Shown in pieces: positions 25,712 to 35,476 of a stretch of 64,000 bases of DNA. The notes below the pieces were generated by a model, which saw only the letters and a program-made list of their open reading frames with translations, did no database searches and was not told where the DNA came from. Origin of the DNA: Nitrospira sp. (GTDB lineage Bacteria > Nitrospirota > Nitrospiria > Nitrospirales > Nitrospiraceae); the NCBI GenBank assembly GCA_005116745.1, contig SWDS01000010.1:550106-614105 (forward strand), in the 5' to 3' direction. Numbering within the stretch: the stretch's first letter is position 1; each line of letters begins with the position of its first letter. The position numbers and the translations under genes were made by a program.

Positions 25712-28512
25712 AATGGTCCTACTCGTTTATACTTTCGTTCGATGGTCCCCTGGATATCTTCGACCAAGCGAAGGCTTTTGAGAAGCGTTGGGATGTGCTC
25801 TTGCACGGTCAGGTTGAAGTGAATCGGAGGGACACTTCGGAGGTCCGGATTCTTGCCTTCTAACCGAGCATTGAGATCCAACATTCCGGTTTCTCCGTAT
25901 TTCACACCGACGCGCAAGTGCGAGTACTGAAAGTTGTTGAGCGCTTCTGCAACAAGCTGGACTGGCCGATCTGACTCTGTAAAGACCTTCGATGAATCGG
26001 ACGTCGAGACGTACCGTATGACCCCTCCTGGAGGCTGTGCCTCGATCACTCCCTCTTTCACAATGACCCCACCCGACGTGATGGTGACGGGAAGCGTCCC
26101 ATTGAGTGTGCCGGTTCCTTGAAGCCCCTTGTGTTGTTCCACGTTAAGAATTTTCGCAAGATCAAGATTTCGCAGAGAAAACGTTGTGGTGACCGGTGGT
26201 CTGGCTAAGTCTACCACAGGACCAGGATTACTGACTGTTCCTCCAAATGCTTCGCACTGGAAGTCTCTCACATCTATCATTGGCAGATCATCCGCCAATC
26301 TCCATTTTATTTGATAGGAGGCCATGAGATTGGTGACGTCAACACCACTCTGTACTGTCGCAACGGCGAGTGAGGCTGGTTGGGTCATGACAATTGATTC
26401 AAGCCCCTGGGTGTGTAACACCATCGTGGTGCTCAACCCTTTCACAATATAATCGGAGTAGTGGCCGGATAGTTTCTCGGCCACAATCTTCGAGGTTGCT
26501 GCGACGCTATTCATCATATTAATCCGGTCTCGGAAGCTGCTCGACCAGGAGGCATCAACAATGGCCGTAAACATTCCATCGGTCAGATCGGATGAAGAAG
26601 GAAGTCCCATGATCATCTTGCTGAGCCGCTGGTCCGTGCCATTAAACGTCAGCGGGCCGATGACACCATGCATGACTCCTTGCGCCGTCTGCAGGGGTTG
26701 CTCGATCCTCGCGGTCAGGAATCCTTCGTGTGTCGGGATATCGACTCGCAGGTCGGCCTTAAGGCCAACCTGATCTGCCGAGAATTGGACTATCCAATCA
26801 CTCGTGGTAGGCGCCAAAAAACCAGTCTCCGGCCTGACCCCCTGGACCGACAACGTTCCGTGTGTGGTCCAAGCGGTCCTGGTTGTTTCTGTCCCCTGGA
26901 GCCTCAAGCTACCTCGCGTGAGACGAATGTTCCGACCGCTTAGTTTCATGGTCGGAGCTCCAATCGTCAAGATCATCTCTCCCCCGCTGCAGTGGACCGC
27001 TGTCAGATCGCATTCAACCGTCAACGGCTCTGACAAATTTAGCGTCACGCTGGAAATAAGCGCAGGGCCCTGTCCGATCTGTTTCGCCGTCACTGAAGAT
27101 GGAGGTAACAGTATGCCACGCAGGTGTGTCCGATCTAGCTTCACTGTCCCTTGAACTCTTCCTGTCGCTTCCTTCGCTGAAAGCCTTTCAGTAATGGCCT
27201 TGGGAAGAATACCTTCCAGGTCATAGGCCCCTTCGGCCAATACCAACTCATAGCCAAGGCCCTCAGCACGGGTGGTTTCGAACTGTGCCACCAACGGCCC
27301 TGGTGTCCGACCGTAGGTCACATGCAATGGCCCTTGCGCCACCGTACGTATGGGCGTTTCTTTCCAATAGAGAGTCCCCTGCACAGGCTTGCTATTCTCA
27401 ATCCGTACCGGCTGATCACCATGAGGAAGGATCAATCGGACCGCTTCGGGAATAATGCGTGGTTGGGTATTGATCGTCGCGGTCAGCAAGACACCGGGGC
27501 TTATGGCCCACTCCGCTTGAGTGGCATTCCCTCCGAATCTCCCCTCGTAGGCGATGGCAATATCCTTTGCCACGCCTTTCAGAGCGGGCAGCGTGACATT
27601 GACTCGCATCGTGCCATCAAGATGTGAGCGTTTGTCTTCCCACAACGAGCTGAGTGCAGCCTCTGCGGCAGCATTCCCCGCCCACTCTATCGCCACCTCT
27701 CCCGTGACTTTTTCCAGTTCGGGACCGATCGGGACAAGGAGTGCGATGAATGGAGCCAGTTCTTGCACATTGATCTCGAGGCGCCCATTGATCTGAATTT
27801 GTGAATCGTTCGGATGCGACTGCGACTGCGACTGCCAGGAAACGATCGGCGCCGCTTGCAGTCGCTGCGATGCTAAGATCACCGACCAGGTACTGGCAGA
27901 ATGCCCAATTACGGTAAGGCCATAGGATGCGGTATCGCGTCCACGAAAGACGAGGTGACCACCAACCTCTCGGCCGCTATAGGTCAGATTGCCGTCAATC
28001 GTCACCCTGCGCAGCGGACCTGTTGCCTGTTCACGAAAGATGGTGAGATGATCCAGTTGCAACTCGTCGAATGGGAGGATCGGAAGACTGCGTAGGAGAT
28101 CTCCTGCCGTCAACAATCGCCAGGGTGATTGCTCATCATCAGGCTGATCTGTATCTCGTCTATCTTGTGCGGTGGATTCGGTGGACTGCACGTTCAGCAC
28201 ATGGATGGCCGCGTCTCGCAATAAGATGCGACTGACACGCCCTTGAAGCAGTTTGGCCAGGTCATATCGTATTTCCGCATCTGTCAGCGAGACCATCAGT
28301 CGTTCTTCGCCCAAATCCTGTTGAAACGAAACCACCGGAATGCGCATATTCGTCAAGCCTGGATAGCTGAGCTGGAGGATCACATTGCTGTAGCCATAGT
28401 CACGAAGCCTATTCGCTAAGAGATAGGAAGCACTCAGCGGCAACAGTAAATAGCAGCTAAAGAGAGCTACCAATCCAAGGAGAAGGACTATCTGGTACCG
28501 TTGAGCCAACAT
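25708..28512 (-). CDS. ydbH: YdbH, AsmA-like intermembrane phospholipid transport protein
   Basis: The 934-residue protein has one N-terminal membrane helix (about 8-27) and a very long beta-rich periplasmic body, as in the YdbH/TamB/YhdP group. The N-terminal part has VVSFQQDLGEERLMVSLTDAEI and DLAKLLQGRVSRILLRDAAIHV. The C-terminal diagnostic region is KGLQGTGTLNGTLPVTITSG, then VQLVAEALNNFQYSHLRVGV and the dicarboxylate-domain-like end IHFNLTVQEHIPTLLKSL. The protein is expected to span the periplasm as a hydrophobic groove for phospholipids. It leads the operon with ynbE and ydbL, an organisation best known from proteobacteria. The start is the ATG at 28512; the 165 bases upstream should carry the promoter. 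Confidence 0.9.
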   Translation of the reverse strand: MLAQRYQIVLLLGLVALFSCYLLLPLSASYLLANRLRDYGYSNVILQLSYPGLTNMRIPVVSFQQDLGEERLMVSLTDAEIRYDLAKLLQGRVSRILLRDAAIHVLNVQSTESTAQDRRDTDQPDDEQSPWRLLTAGDLLRSLPILPFDELQLDHLTIFREQATGPLRRVTIDGNLTYSGREVGGHLVFRGRDTASYGLTVIGHSASTWSVILASQRLQAAPIVSWQSQSQSHPNDSQIQINGRLEINVQELAPFIALLVPIGPELEKVTGEVAIEWAGNAAAEAALSSLWEDKRSHLDGTMRVNVTLPALKGVAKDIAIAYEGRFGGNATQAEWAISPGVLLTATINTQPRIIPEAVRLILPHGDQPVRIENSKPVQGTLYWKETPIRTVAQGPLHVTYGRTPGPLVAQFETTRAEGLGYELVLAEGAYDLEGILPKAITERLSAKEATGRVQGTVKLDRTHLRGILLPPSSVTAKQIGQGPALISSVTLNLSEPLTVECDLTAVHCSGGEMILTIGAPTMKLSGRNIRLTRGSLRLQGTETTRTAWTTHGTLSVQGVRPETGFLAPTTSDWIVQFSADQVGLKADLRVDIPTHEGFLTARIEQPLQTAQGVMHGVIGPLTFNGTDQRLSKMIMGLPSSSDLTDGMFTAIVDASWSSSFRDRINMMNSVAATSKIVAEKLSGHYSDYIVKGLSTTMVLHTQGLESIVMTQPASLAVATVQSGVDVTNLMASYQIKWRLADDLPMIDVRDFQCEAFGGTVSNPGPVVDLARPPVTTTFSLRNLDLAKILNVEQHKGLQGTGTLNGTLPVTITSGGVIVKEGVIEAQPPGGVIRYVSTSDSSKVFTESDRPVQLVAEALNNFQYSHLRVGVKYGETGMLDLNARLEGKNPDLRSVPPIHFNLTVQEHIPTLLKSLRLVEDIQGTIERKYKRVGPL

Positions 28513-28677
28513 TGTGTGCCTGATCCACCTCGATCACTTGCAATGGTTGTCAAATAAATCCTCAAGCCCTGTCAAGAGATCCAAACGGCTCTGCCATCGG
28601 ACAGGATCCGATCGGACCTCTCTTTGGAACCGTGGACAGGGAGCCTTCGTGACGGAGGAGAACGGACGGTGCAGAGC

Positions 28678-28893
28678 TTATCCTGAAGTCGGAGGAGATT
28701 CAGCAGCCGGTTCCTCGCACTTCTTACAGCTCAGATGGGTGCCCAGATGTTGCTCACGCCCTGCGACGGTGAGTACCCACGGGCGATTGATGAAGGGGGG
28801 CTGATGCCGTACGTGCTGCCCATGACCACAGGTCAGATCGGCCACCCAATCGCCGTGTTCGTCCTGGTGATATCCAATGATCGGCTGTTGCAT
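28678..28893 (-). CDS. DUF3565 small zinc-ribbon-like protein
   Basis: The 71-residue protein fits DUF3565: it opens IIGYHQDEHGDWVADLTCGHGQHVRHQPP, with conserved Cys22 and His24. Its end is SCKKCEEP with Cys56 and Cys59, which together could bind one metal ion. The RPWVLT phrase is also typical. No signal peptide is present, so it is cytoplasmic. Its function is unknown. It is isolated between the ydbH promoter region and the lipoprotein upstream at 28997. Confidence 0.8.
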   Translation of the reverse strand: MQQPIIGYHQDEHGDWVADLTCGHGQHVRHQPPFINRPWVLTVAGREQHLGTHLSCKKCEEPAAESPPTSG

Positions 28894-28996
28894 GGTACAA
28901 CGATGCTCGTCTGACAGATGGAGGGCGGATGCAGATCAGAACGGCAAAGAAGTCACGGCATGTTCTCCGCAATGGTCCGTTTGGTACAGCGACCGG

Positions 28997-29452
28997 TTAC
29001 CGTTTCTCGAATGGTAGTTCCGGCCGATGACCAGCGGGGAAATACCGCCAGTGCTTTGCCTCATCCTGATCGAAGCTTCCGACAAAGATGACGTCTCGAT
29101 CGAGATATCGAAATTCCGAGAGACTCGTGTGACAGTTCTGTGAATCGATGACTCGTGCATCGTACTGCCCGACCACATACACTCTTCCCTTTGCTGCCTG
29201 ATAAATGTTCCGTCGACCGGCATATCCGGTATCGGGAAACAAGTCTGTAGAGGAAGAACAACCGCTCATACTATTGACGTGCATGGTGAGAGTAAATCGC
29301 TGAAGGAATGGGTCTGTCGCCATTCTCGTGATAGTCAGCCGAAGTCCTGCTGACGAGATCTCAGCCGAAACCGGCTCGGGAGTGTTACTATTGCATCCGA
29401 TGCAGAGGAGCACCGCACTTCCAGCGAGAGTAGACCATGAGCGCGTATTCAC
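28997..29452 (-). CDS. Hypothetical lipoprotein
   Basis: The 151-residue protein has a lipobox near residue 19 (LCIGCNSN). The body is beta-rich (GLRLTITRMATDPFLQRFTLTM, VYVVGQYDARVI, DRDVIFVGSF) with a Cys in SGCSSST and another in QNCHTS. I do not recognise a family. The start overlaps the stop of the GlcG-like gene upstream by four bases, so both are one translational unit. Envelope localisation for both suggests a joint role that I cannot name. Confidence 0.6.
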   Translation of the reverse strand: MNTRSWSTLAGSAVLLCIGCNSNTPEPVSAEISSAGLRLTITRMATDPFLQRFTLTMHVNSMSGCSSSTDLFPDTGYAGRRNIYQAAKGRVYVVGQYDARVIDSQNCHTSLSEFRYLDRDVIFVGSFDQDEAKHWRYFPAGHRPELPFEKR

Positions 29453-29997
29453 TTGGACGCCGGAACCTTTGGGGCCGCACCGATGGCATCAAGCCCCTCC
29501 TGAGCGCACACATCATCCAGATGGGCACCTGGTGCTCCACCGACACCGATTCCCCCGATCACTTCTCCGCTGATTTCGATGGGCAGTCCTCCGCCCAGGA
29601 TAAGAATCTCGCCGTTGATGTCTCGAAGCGCCTGCAGCGTAGGGACTTTTATGATGAGATCGGCTAACTCGCTGGTTGGGCGTCGCAGACTGGCTGCCGT
29701 GTAGGCCTTCTTCCGGCTACTATCGACCGTGTGTGATCCGGCACCATCGGCACGTCCCAGTGCACGAAGCACGCCAGCTCGATCAACTACGGCCACGCTC
29801 ACTCGATAGCCGTCTTTCTTGCAGGCCTCCAATGCGGCCTGAATTGCCTTATTCGCTGTCCCAAGTGGTAAGACAGATTCTTTTGGAAGCTCGTTTGCAG
29901 ATGTTGACGGTGGCGCTGGTAGCCCTGCGAGAGACAGTATTATCGTTGCAGCAACGACTAGGCGACTCATTGAGTCCTGCACGAACGGAGGCATCAT
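29449..29997 (-). CDS. GlcG/HbpS-family (DUF336) exported protein
   Basis: The 182-residue protein has a signal peptide (VVAATIILSLAGLPAPPSTSA). The DUF336 domain begins at about residue 43: AIQAALEACKKDGYRVSVAVVDRAGVLRALGRADGAG, SRKKAYTAASLRRPTSEL, then the glycine-rich turn ILGGGLPIEISGEVIGGIGVGGAPG. The family includes the heme-binding HbpS and the GlcG protein. Exported members may bind heme or small aromatic ligands. No glycolate oxidase genes are near, so a GlcG metabolic role is unlikely. It is first in a two-gene unit with the lipoprotein downstream. Confidence 0.82.
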   Translation of the reverse strand: MMPPFVQDSMSRLVVAATIILSLAGLPAPPSTSANELPKESVLPLGTANKAIQAALEACKKDGYRVSVAVVDRAGVLRALGRADGAGSHTVDSSRKKAYTAASLRRPTSELADLIIKVPTLQALRDINGEILILGGGLPIEISGEVIGGIGVGGAPGAHLDDVCAQEGLDAIGAAPKVPASK

Positions 29998-30088
29998 AGT
30001 CTCACCTACCCTTCCCTCTTCTGCACATTGAGACTACGGATGCGTAAAGACGCTGTCAAGAGACCCAAGAACTGTCGAGGGGATGCAG

Positions 30089-32104
30089 TTAGAGTTCGGC
30101 TGCCCGTTTCTGGCCGATCGATCGAGCCTTGGTAGTCGTAATTACCGCCCCCAGCTCCTCGACCATGGCACGGAGCGGCTCCGCGATCGACCAGGCCTGC
30201 GCCGGACAGCCTCGTGGCTGGTGTGGTGGGTCTCCGTCGAAAATCTCCGACACGTGTCCGAGACAGGCCTCTTGTAAGTGGGCCTCTATTCCGTTGAGGA
30301 AGGCTCGCGCCTCAGTCCTTGTTTCGGCCGTATCTCCAAACGTTTTCACCCAGGCCGTCACAAAAGGACCCAAGAGGAATGGCCAGACTGTCCCCTGATG
30401 ATAGGCGCTATCTCGTTCCATAGGCCCACCCTCGTACCGTGGGCGATACCGACTGTCCTGTGGTGACAATGTTCTCAGCCCCACTGGCGTGAGAAGGTGG
30501 TCTTTCATCGTGTGAAGCACATGCTTGGCCTGCTCCTTCGTCAGCAGATCATCACAGAGGGAGATGGCATACACCTGATTGGGACGAATTGATGGGTCGT
30601 CTCCCTCAGGACCATCGATGGTATCGTACAAGTATTGTCCCTTTTCGTGCCAGAATCTCTTACGGAAAGATTCCACCGCGCGCCCCCGATCTTTCAGGCA
30701 GGCCAGGGCGAACTCTGACTCGCCATAGTCAGCAGCCAGACGTGCGCCAACGTCCAGCGCCCTCATCCACAGCGCCTGAATTTCTACCGGCTTTCCGGAC
30801 CGAGGTGTGACGACCCAGTCACCGATTTTGGCATCCATCCACGTGAGTTGAGTATCGAGCGTTCCACCAGCGATGAGCCCATCCCTTTCATCCATATGGA
30901 TGTCGTATCGAGTGCCTTGCCGGTAGCCATCGAGAATCTGTTTAACCGCAGGCCATGCGACGGATCTGATGCTCATCGTATGACCACTGTACGCAAGATA
31001 CCGGTCGACGGCATAGATGAACCACAGTGATGCATCAATCGTGTTGTACTCCGGCTCCTCACCACTATCAGGAAAACGGTTGGGTACCATCCCGTTGGAA
31101 ACATGAGCAGCGAATGATTCGATGATGTGTCGGGCAACGTCATGCCGCCCCGTGACGAGGCACAGCCCTGGAAGGGAGATGAAGGTGTCTCTCCCCCAAT
31201 CCGTAAACCACGGATACCCAGCGATGACTGTCTGTTTCGTGTCTCGCACAGCAATAAACGTTTCTGCCGCCTGCCGGAATGTCTCGGCCAACGGATCGGC
31301 GGCTGGCGCAGACTGTTGCAACCGTCCACGTCGCACGCGTTCGCTGGAGATGAGCCGAGTGATGTCGAGGCTATCATTCTTGTCGCTGGTAAGTGTGAGT
31401 GTATGCGCTGTCCTAGGTTTCAGCTCGAACATGAACTCGCCCGGTGACCACCAGTCTTCCTCACAATCAAGTCCCCGCTGTTGCTCCAGAGGAAACTGCA
31501 CATGCCGATACCAATCTGGTTCATGGTGATAGGTACCTGAATGGAAAGCTCGGACAGCCGGCAGACTGTCGTAGGGAGACCAGGTTACGCACTGTTGGCC
31601 AATCACGGCCAACGTTGAAAGAATTTCGTTTTTGTGATGCAGGCCATGATACTCACGTCCGGTTAGCATCGGTCGCACTCTCAGTACGATAGGCGCACTC
31701 TGTGTGCCCATCAACGTCCATCGAATGATGACAATGTCTCGTCCTCGGACACAGAAGATTTCACGCTGGATTTGTTGGTCCTTCCAAGCGAACGTCCATG
31801 TCGGCCAGGGGGTTGATGAGAATGAGGTGCAGTGTGCGTATCCATTGGGGTGGATTGCTCCTGGATACAGGTTGGTGGAGAGAGAAAACTCCTCGTGACC
31901 GATCTGAACCCATTCCTCGATGTGATTGACCAGTACATACCGATTGGTTGGTGGTCGGCGCGCCGTCAATAATAGCGCATGGTACCGACGCGTATTGGCA
32001 CCAGCAATGGTCCCTGAGGCAAACCCACCGCGACCGTTTGTCTCCAACCATTCAACGTGTAGTGCGCGATCAAGATTTTGACAAGTTGCTTTCTCAACTC
32101 TCAT
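30089..32104 (-). CDS. Amylo-alpha-1,6-glucosidase (glycogen debranching enzyme, GDE_C)
   Basis: Using the ATG at 32104 the enzyme has 671 residues. The N-terminal GDE domain opens HVEWLETNGRGGFASGT, AGANTRRYHALLL. The (alpha/alpha)6 catalytic part shows VIAGYPWFTDWGRDTFISLPG, NRFPDSGEEPEYNTIDASLW, TWMDAKIGDWVVTPRSGKPVEIQALW-type sequence and AYHQGTVWPFLLGPF, all standard for the archaeal/bacterial GDE_C family. It releases alpha-1,6-linked glucose from limit dextrin in the cytoplasm. The next gene upstream encodes a related GH63-type glucosidase 85 bases away on the same strand, so both probably work in storage-glucan turnover. An alternative start at 32152 lacks a good ribosome site. Confidence 0.9.
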   Translation of the reverse strand: MRVEKATCQNLDRALHVEWLETNGRGGFASGTIAGANTRRYHALLLTARRPPTNRYVLVNHIEEWVQIGHEEFSLSTNLYPGAIHPNGYAHCTSFSSTPWPTWTFAWKDQQIQREIFCVRGRDIVIIRWTLMGTQSAPIVLRVRPMLTGREYHGLHHKNEILSTLAVIGQQCVTWSPYDSLPAVRAFHSGTYHHEPDWYRHVQFPLEQQRGLDCEEDWWSPGEFMFELKPRTAHTLTLTSDKNDSLDITRLISSERVRRGRLQQSAPAADPLAETFRQAAETFIAVRDTKQTVIAGYPWFTDWGRDTFISLPGLCLVTGRHDVARHIIESFAAHVSNGMVPNRFPDSGEEPEYNTIDASLWFIYAVDRYLAYSGHTMSIRSVAWPAVKQILDGYRQGTRYDIHMDERDGLIAGGTLDTQLTWMDAKIGDWVVTPRSGKPVEIQALWMRALDVGARLAADYGESEFALACLKDRGRAVESFRKRFWHEKGQYLYDTIDGPEGDDPSIRPNQVYAISLCDDLLTKEQAKHVLHTMKDHLLTPVGLRTLSPQDSRYRPRYEGGPMERDSAYHQGTVWPFLLGPFVTAWVKTFGDTAETRTEARAFLNGIEAHLQEACLGHVSEIFDGDPPHQPRGCPAQAWSIAEPLRAMVEELGAVITTTKARSIGQKRAAEL

Positions 32105-32189
32105 CCTCTCCACCACCCCGGACAGCGAGGATTGCCTGGTTTCCTCGTACATGCCTGGTACAAGAAAGGCAACGACCGATCTTCGCCGT

Positions 32190-34871
32190 CTACTCCCCCG
32201 ACTGCTGGATTAACTTTGCCACGAGTCCCGTCCATCCCGTCTGATGGCTGGCTCCGACACCGGCGCCGTTGTCGCCATGGAAATATTCATAGAAGAGAAT
32301 GGCATCTCGCCAGAATGGATCATCTTGGAATTTCCGGGTGCTTCCATAGACTGGACGTCGGCCGGTGTTGTCACGAAGGAAAATGTGTGTCAATCGTCGC
32401 GAAATCTCAGCAGCAACCTCATTCAAAGGGACTAAGTGGCCGGATCGGACTGGGCACTCGACTTTGTACTCGTTACCCAGAAAGTAATGAAACTTCTGGA
32501 GCGATTCGATCAGCAGATAGTTGACTGGAAACCAAATGGGACCCCGCCAGTTCGAATTGCCACCGAAAACTCCCGTGCTTGATTCAGCGGGTTCATAGTC
32601 CACCCGATAGTCGCTGCCCATGATGGACAGCACGTAGGGATGGTCCTTGTGATAGCGTGAGAGCGCCCGGATGCCATAGGGGGAGAGAAACTCCTCTTCG
32701 TCAAGCATGTATCGCAACACCGACTTGAGTCGTGTGGGATTGACTAAGGACAAGAACCTCCGCACTTCTCCGTCCTTCGAGTGAGTCTCGACATGGGCGC
32801 TGAAATCTGGCCTGTTTTCAATGAACCACTGCATGCGATGCTTAAATCGAGGGAGTTTGTCGATCAACTCTGAGTCCAACGTCTCGACCGCAAAGAGCGG
32901 GATCAGCCCGACGAGCGATCGGACCTTGAGCGGACAGGTATGACCGTCCGGAAGGTGCAGTACGTCGTAGAAAAATCCATCTTCTCTATTCCACAGCTCG
33001 ATGTTTTCACCGCCGATGTTGTTCATGGCTCGGCAGATATACACGAAATGCTCGAAGAACTTGCTGGCCACGTCTTCGTATGCTCGATTGTCACGCGCGA
33101 GTTCCAGGGCGATCGAGAGCATATTGAGGCAGTACATCCCCATCCAACTGGTCGCATCCGATTGCTCGATATGCCCGCCGGTTGGCAAGGGTGCGCTACG
33201 ATCGAAGACCCCAATGTTATCGAGTCCGAGAAATCCCCCTTGGAAAATGTTTTTCCCTTCGGCATCTTTTCGATTGACCCACCAGGTGAAGTTCAATAAC
33301 AGCTTATGGAACACTCGTTCGAGGAAGACACGATCTCCGAATCCTTTTCGCTTTTTCTCGATCTTGTAGACACGCCAGGCGGCCCAGGCGTGGACCGGAG
33401 GGTTGACATCTCCGAACGCCCATTCATACGCCGGAATCTGGCCGTTCGGGTGCATGTACCATTCTCTGAGCATTAGAAGTAGCTGTTCCTTTGCGAACGT
33501 TGAATCGACCAGGGCCAGGGGGATGCAATGGAATGCCAAATCCCACGCCGCATACCACGGATACTCCCATTTATCAGGCATTGAGATCACGTCAGCATTG
33601 TAGAGATGGGCCCAGTCGGAGTTCCGCCCATGGAGCCGTTCCTGAGGAGGATCCGGCATTCCAGGATCACCGAGCAGCCAGCGTCTTAGGTCATAGTGGT
33701 AAAATTGTTTACTCCACAGTAATCCGGCAAATGCTTGCCGCTGCACCCGCCGCGCATCTTCTGAAAGATCAGGTGGCGCCAGTTCGTCATAAAACTCGTT
33801 GGCTTCCCGGATCCGCTGCGTAAAGAGGCCATCACACGTCGATGTTTCAAAACCTTCGGCGTTATCCTGATCGGTCAGGCGAAGACGAATGATCTCCGAT
33901 GCTCCGGGGGGCAAGGTCAGTACGTAGTGTGCAGCAGCTTTTGACCCGATCTGTTCAGGGTTGATCGCATCCTTTTGACCATGGATCACGTAGTCATGAA
34001 AACTGTCTTTCACATGGGTAGAGCCTTCTTGATCGCCATACAAACGGCGAGTATTCGTTTCGTTTTCAGTGAAGAGTAATGGAGGCGTCCCTTCACACCA
34101 CAAGCGACGTTGACCGTAATACTCATGATCGAACTCAATGACACTCATACCTTGGACAGGCTTTCCCGCACGCATTCTCGGTCGGCGAGCATCGATCCCC
34201 CATGCCCACGTATTCCGGAACCAGAGAGTGGGTAACAGTGTCAACTCAGCAGAAGCTGGCCCGCGGTTCGTCACGTGAATACGAACGAACAGATCTTCCG
34301 GGGTCGTCTTTGCGTACTCCACGACGACATCAAAGTAGCGATTCTCATCGAAGACACCCGTGTCGATCAGTTCATATTCCACATCTCCACGTTGGCGCCG
34401 GTGATTTTCCTCAATCAGTCTGGCATAAGGAAATTCAGCCTGTGGATACTTGTACAGATACTTCATGTATGAATGTGTAGGTGTTGAATCTAAATAGAAA
34501 TAGTACTCTTTTACATCTTCCCCATGATTCCCTTCGTTACCCGTCACACCGAATACTCGCTCCTTCAGAATGGGATCACGCCCATTCCAAAGTGCGATGG
34601 CAAAACAGATGTATTGGTGACGATCTGAAATCCCGCCAAGCCCGTCTTCATTCCACCGGTAGGCGCGGGAGCGAGCATGATCATGAGGAAAGGCTTCCCA
34701 AGCCGTTCCGTAAGGGCTGTAGTCCTCACGCACCGTTCCCCAGGCACGTTCACTCAGGTAGGGCCCCCATCGTTTCCAATGCTGCCTCCTGGCGGCATCT
34801 TCCTCAAGACGCTGCTGCTCGGCAAGCCGGGAAACCTCAGTGCGAGAAGCTGTCCGAGCCGGTTTTTCCAC
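32190..34871 (-). CDS. GH63-type (MGH1 family) glucosidase
   Basis: The 893-residue protein starts at GTG with an AGAGG site. The N-terminal domain has [19 protein letters not shown] and [16 protein letters not shown]. The catalytic (alpha/alpha)6 region contains [46 protein letters not shown] and the exit [21 protein letters not shown], the signature of the MGH1/GH63 group. Related bacterial enzymes cleave alpha-glucosides such as mannosylglycerate or glucosylglycerate. The true substrate here is unknown. There is no signal peptide. It precedes the debranching enzyme gene on the same strand. Confidence 0.88.
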   Translation of the reverse strand: MEKPARTASRTEVSRLAEQQRLEEDAARRQHWKRWGPYLSERAWGTVREDYSPYGTAWEAFPHDHARSRAYRWNEDGLGGISDRHQYICFAIALWNGRDPILKERVFGVTGNEGNHGEDVKEYYFYLDSTPTHSYMKYLYKYPQAEFPYARLIEENHRRQRGDVEYELIDTGVFDENRYFDVVVEYAKTTPEDLFVRIHVTNRGPASAELTLLPTLWFRNTWAWGIDARRPRMRAGKPVQGMSVIEFDHEYYGQRRLWCEGTPPLLFTENETNTRRLYGDQEGSTHVKDSFHDYVIHGQKDAINPEQIGSKAAAHYVLTLPPGASEIIRLRLTDQDNAEGFETSTCDGLFTQRIREANEFYDELAPPDLSEDARRVQRQAFAGLLWSKQFYHYDLRRWLLGDPGMPDPPQERLHGRNSDWAHLYNADVISMPDKWEYPWYAAWDLAFHCIPLALVDSTFAKEQLLLMLREWYMHPNGQIPAYEWAFGDVNPPVHAWAAWRVYKIEKKRKGFGDRVFLERVFHKLLLNFTWWVNRKDAEGKNIFQGGFLGLDNIGVFDRSAPLPTGGHIEQSDATSWMGMYCLNMLSIALELARDNRAYEDVASKFFEHFVYICRAMNNIGGENIELWNREDGFFYDVLHLPDGHTCPLKVRSLVGLIPLFAVETLDSELIDKLPRFKHRMQWFIENRPDFSAHVETHSKDGEVRRFLSLVNPTRLKSVLRYMLDEEEFLSPYGIRALSRYHKDHPYVLSIMGSDYRVDYEPAESSTGVFGGNSNWRGPIWFPVNYLLIESLQKFHYFLGNEYKVECPVRSGHLVPLNEVAAEISRRLTHIFLRDNTGRRPVYGSTRKFQDDPFWRDAILFYEYFHGDNGAGVGASHQTGWTGLVAKLIQQSGE

Positions 34872-35139
34872 AACACCTCTTTTCTACGTATGAATCATAA
34901 TGTGGAGGATGGCGCTACGATGCGCCTCCACTAGTCCTAAATCAAGCTGTGCCCATCGATCATCACCACCAATTCTCTTCTCCTCTTCGGTTTCCCGAGG
35001 CTTCCTCTAAAGAAAGGTACACTGATTGTGTCGAGAGAGGGAGGGCAGCCTTATAAAACGTAGTTGGTGAAGGCAGTGGAGGTGTTAAGGATTGTGGGAA
35101 GGTAACTGGAAGAACGGATGGGCCAAGGAGACCGGGAGG

Positions 35140-35325
35140 TTAACTCCAGACCACTCGCTCTTGATTCAAGAGGTACTCAATCACCTCGATACTGTTCCGC
35201 ATCTGGATTTGAGCCTGTTCAGACATGGGAAGCACGGCCCCAACCAGCTTGCCGGATTCCATATCCATGAGCGAGGGAATATCTTCACCTGACAACTTTT
35301 CAAGATTGCTGCGAAAGCTAGCCAA
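35140..35325 (-). CDS. Small hypothetical protein with TTG start
   Basis: This 61-residue protein is initiated at TTG behind a very strong AGGAGGTCTCC ribosome site, which decides the start. The sequence is a normal soluble mix (DIPSLMDMESGKLVGAVLP, then EVIEYLLNQERVVWS). I recognise no family. It stands alone between the GH63 gene and the beta-helix gene. It could be a small regulator or stress protein, but nothing in the sequence shows this. Confidence 0.55.
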   Translation of the reverse strand: MASFRSNLEKLSGEDIPSLMDMESGKLVGAVLPMSEQAQIQMRNSIEVIEYLLNQERVVWS

Positions 35326-35476
35326 AGGAGACCTCCTGGTTGAATCCTTCTCGGCGCGTTTGCAGTGTTACTTTAATTATAGGAGAGATCTGGAGGTGCA
35401 TGCGCTAGACAGAAAGCATACCATACACATTCCTCGCACCATGAGTAGCCTCTCTATCTCATTGTTTCCAAAGTGT

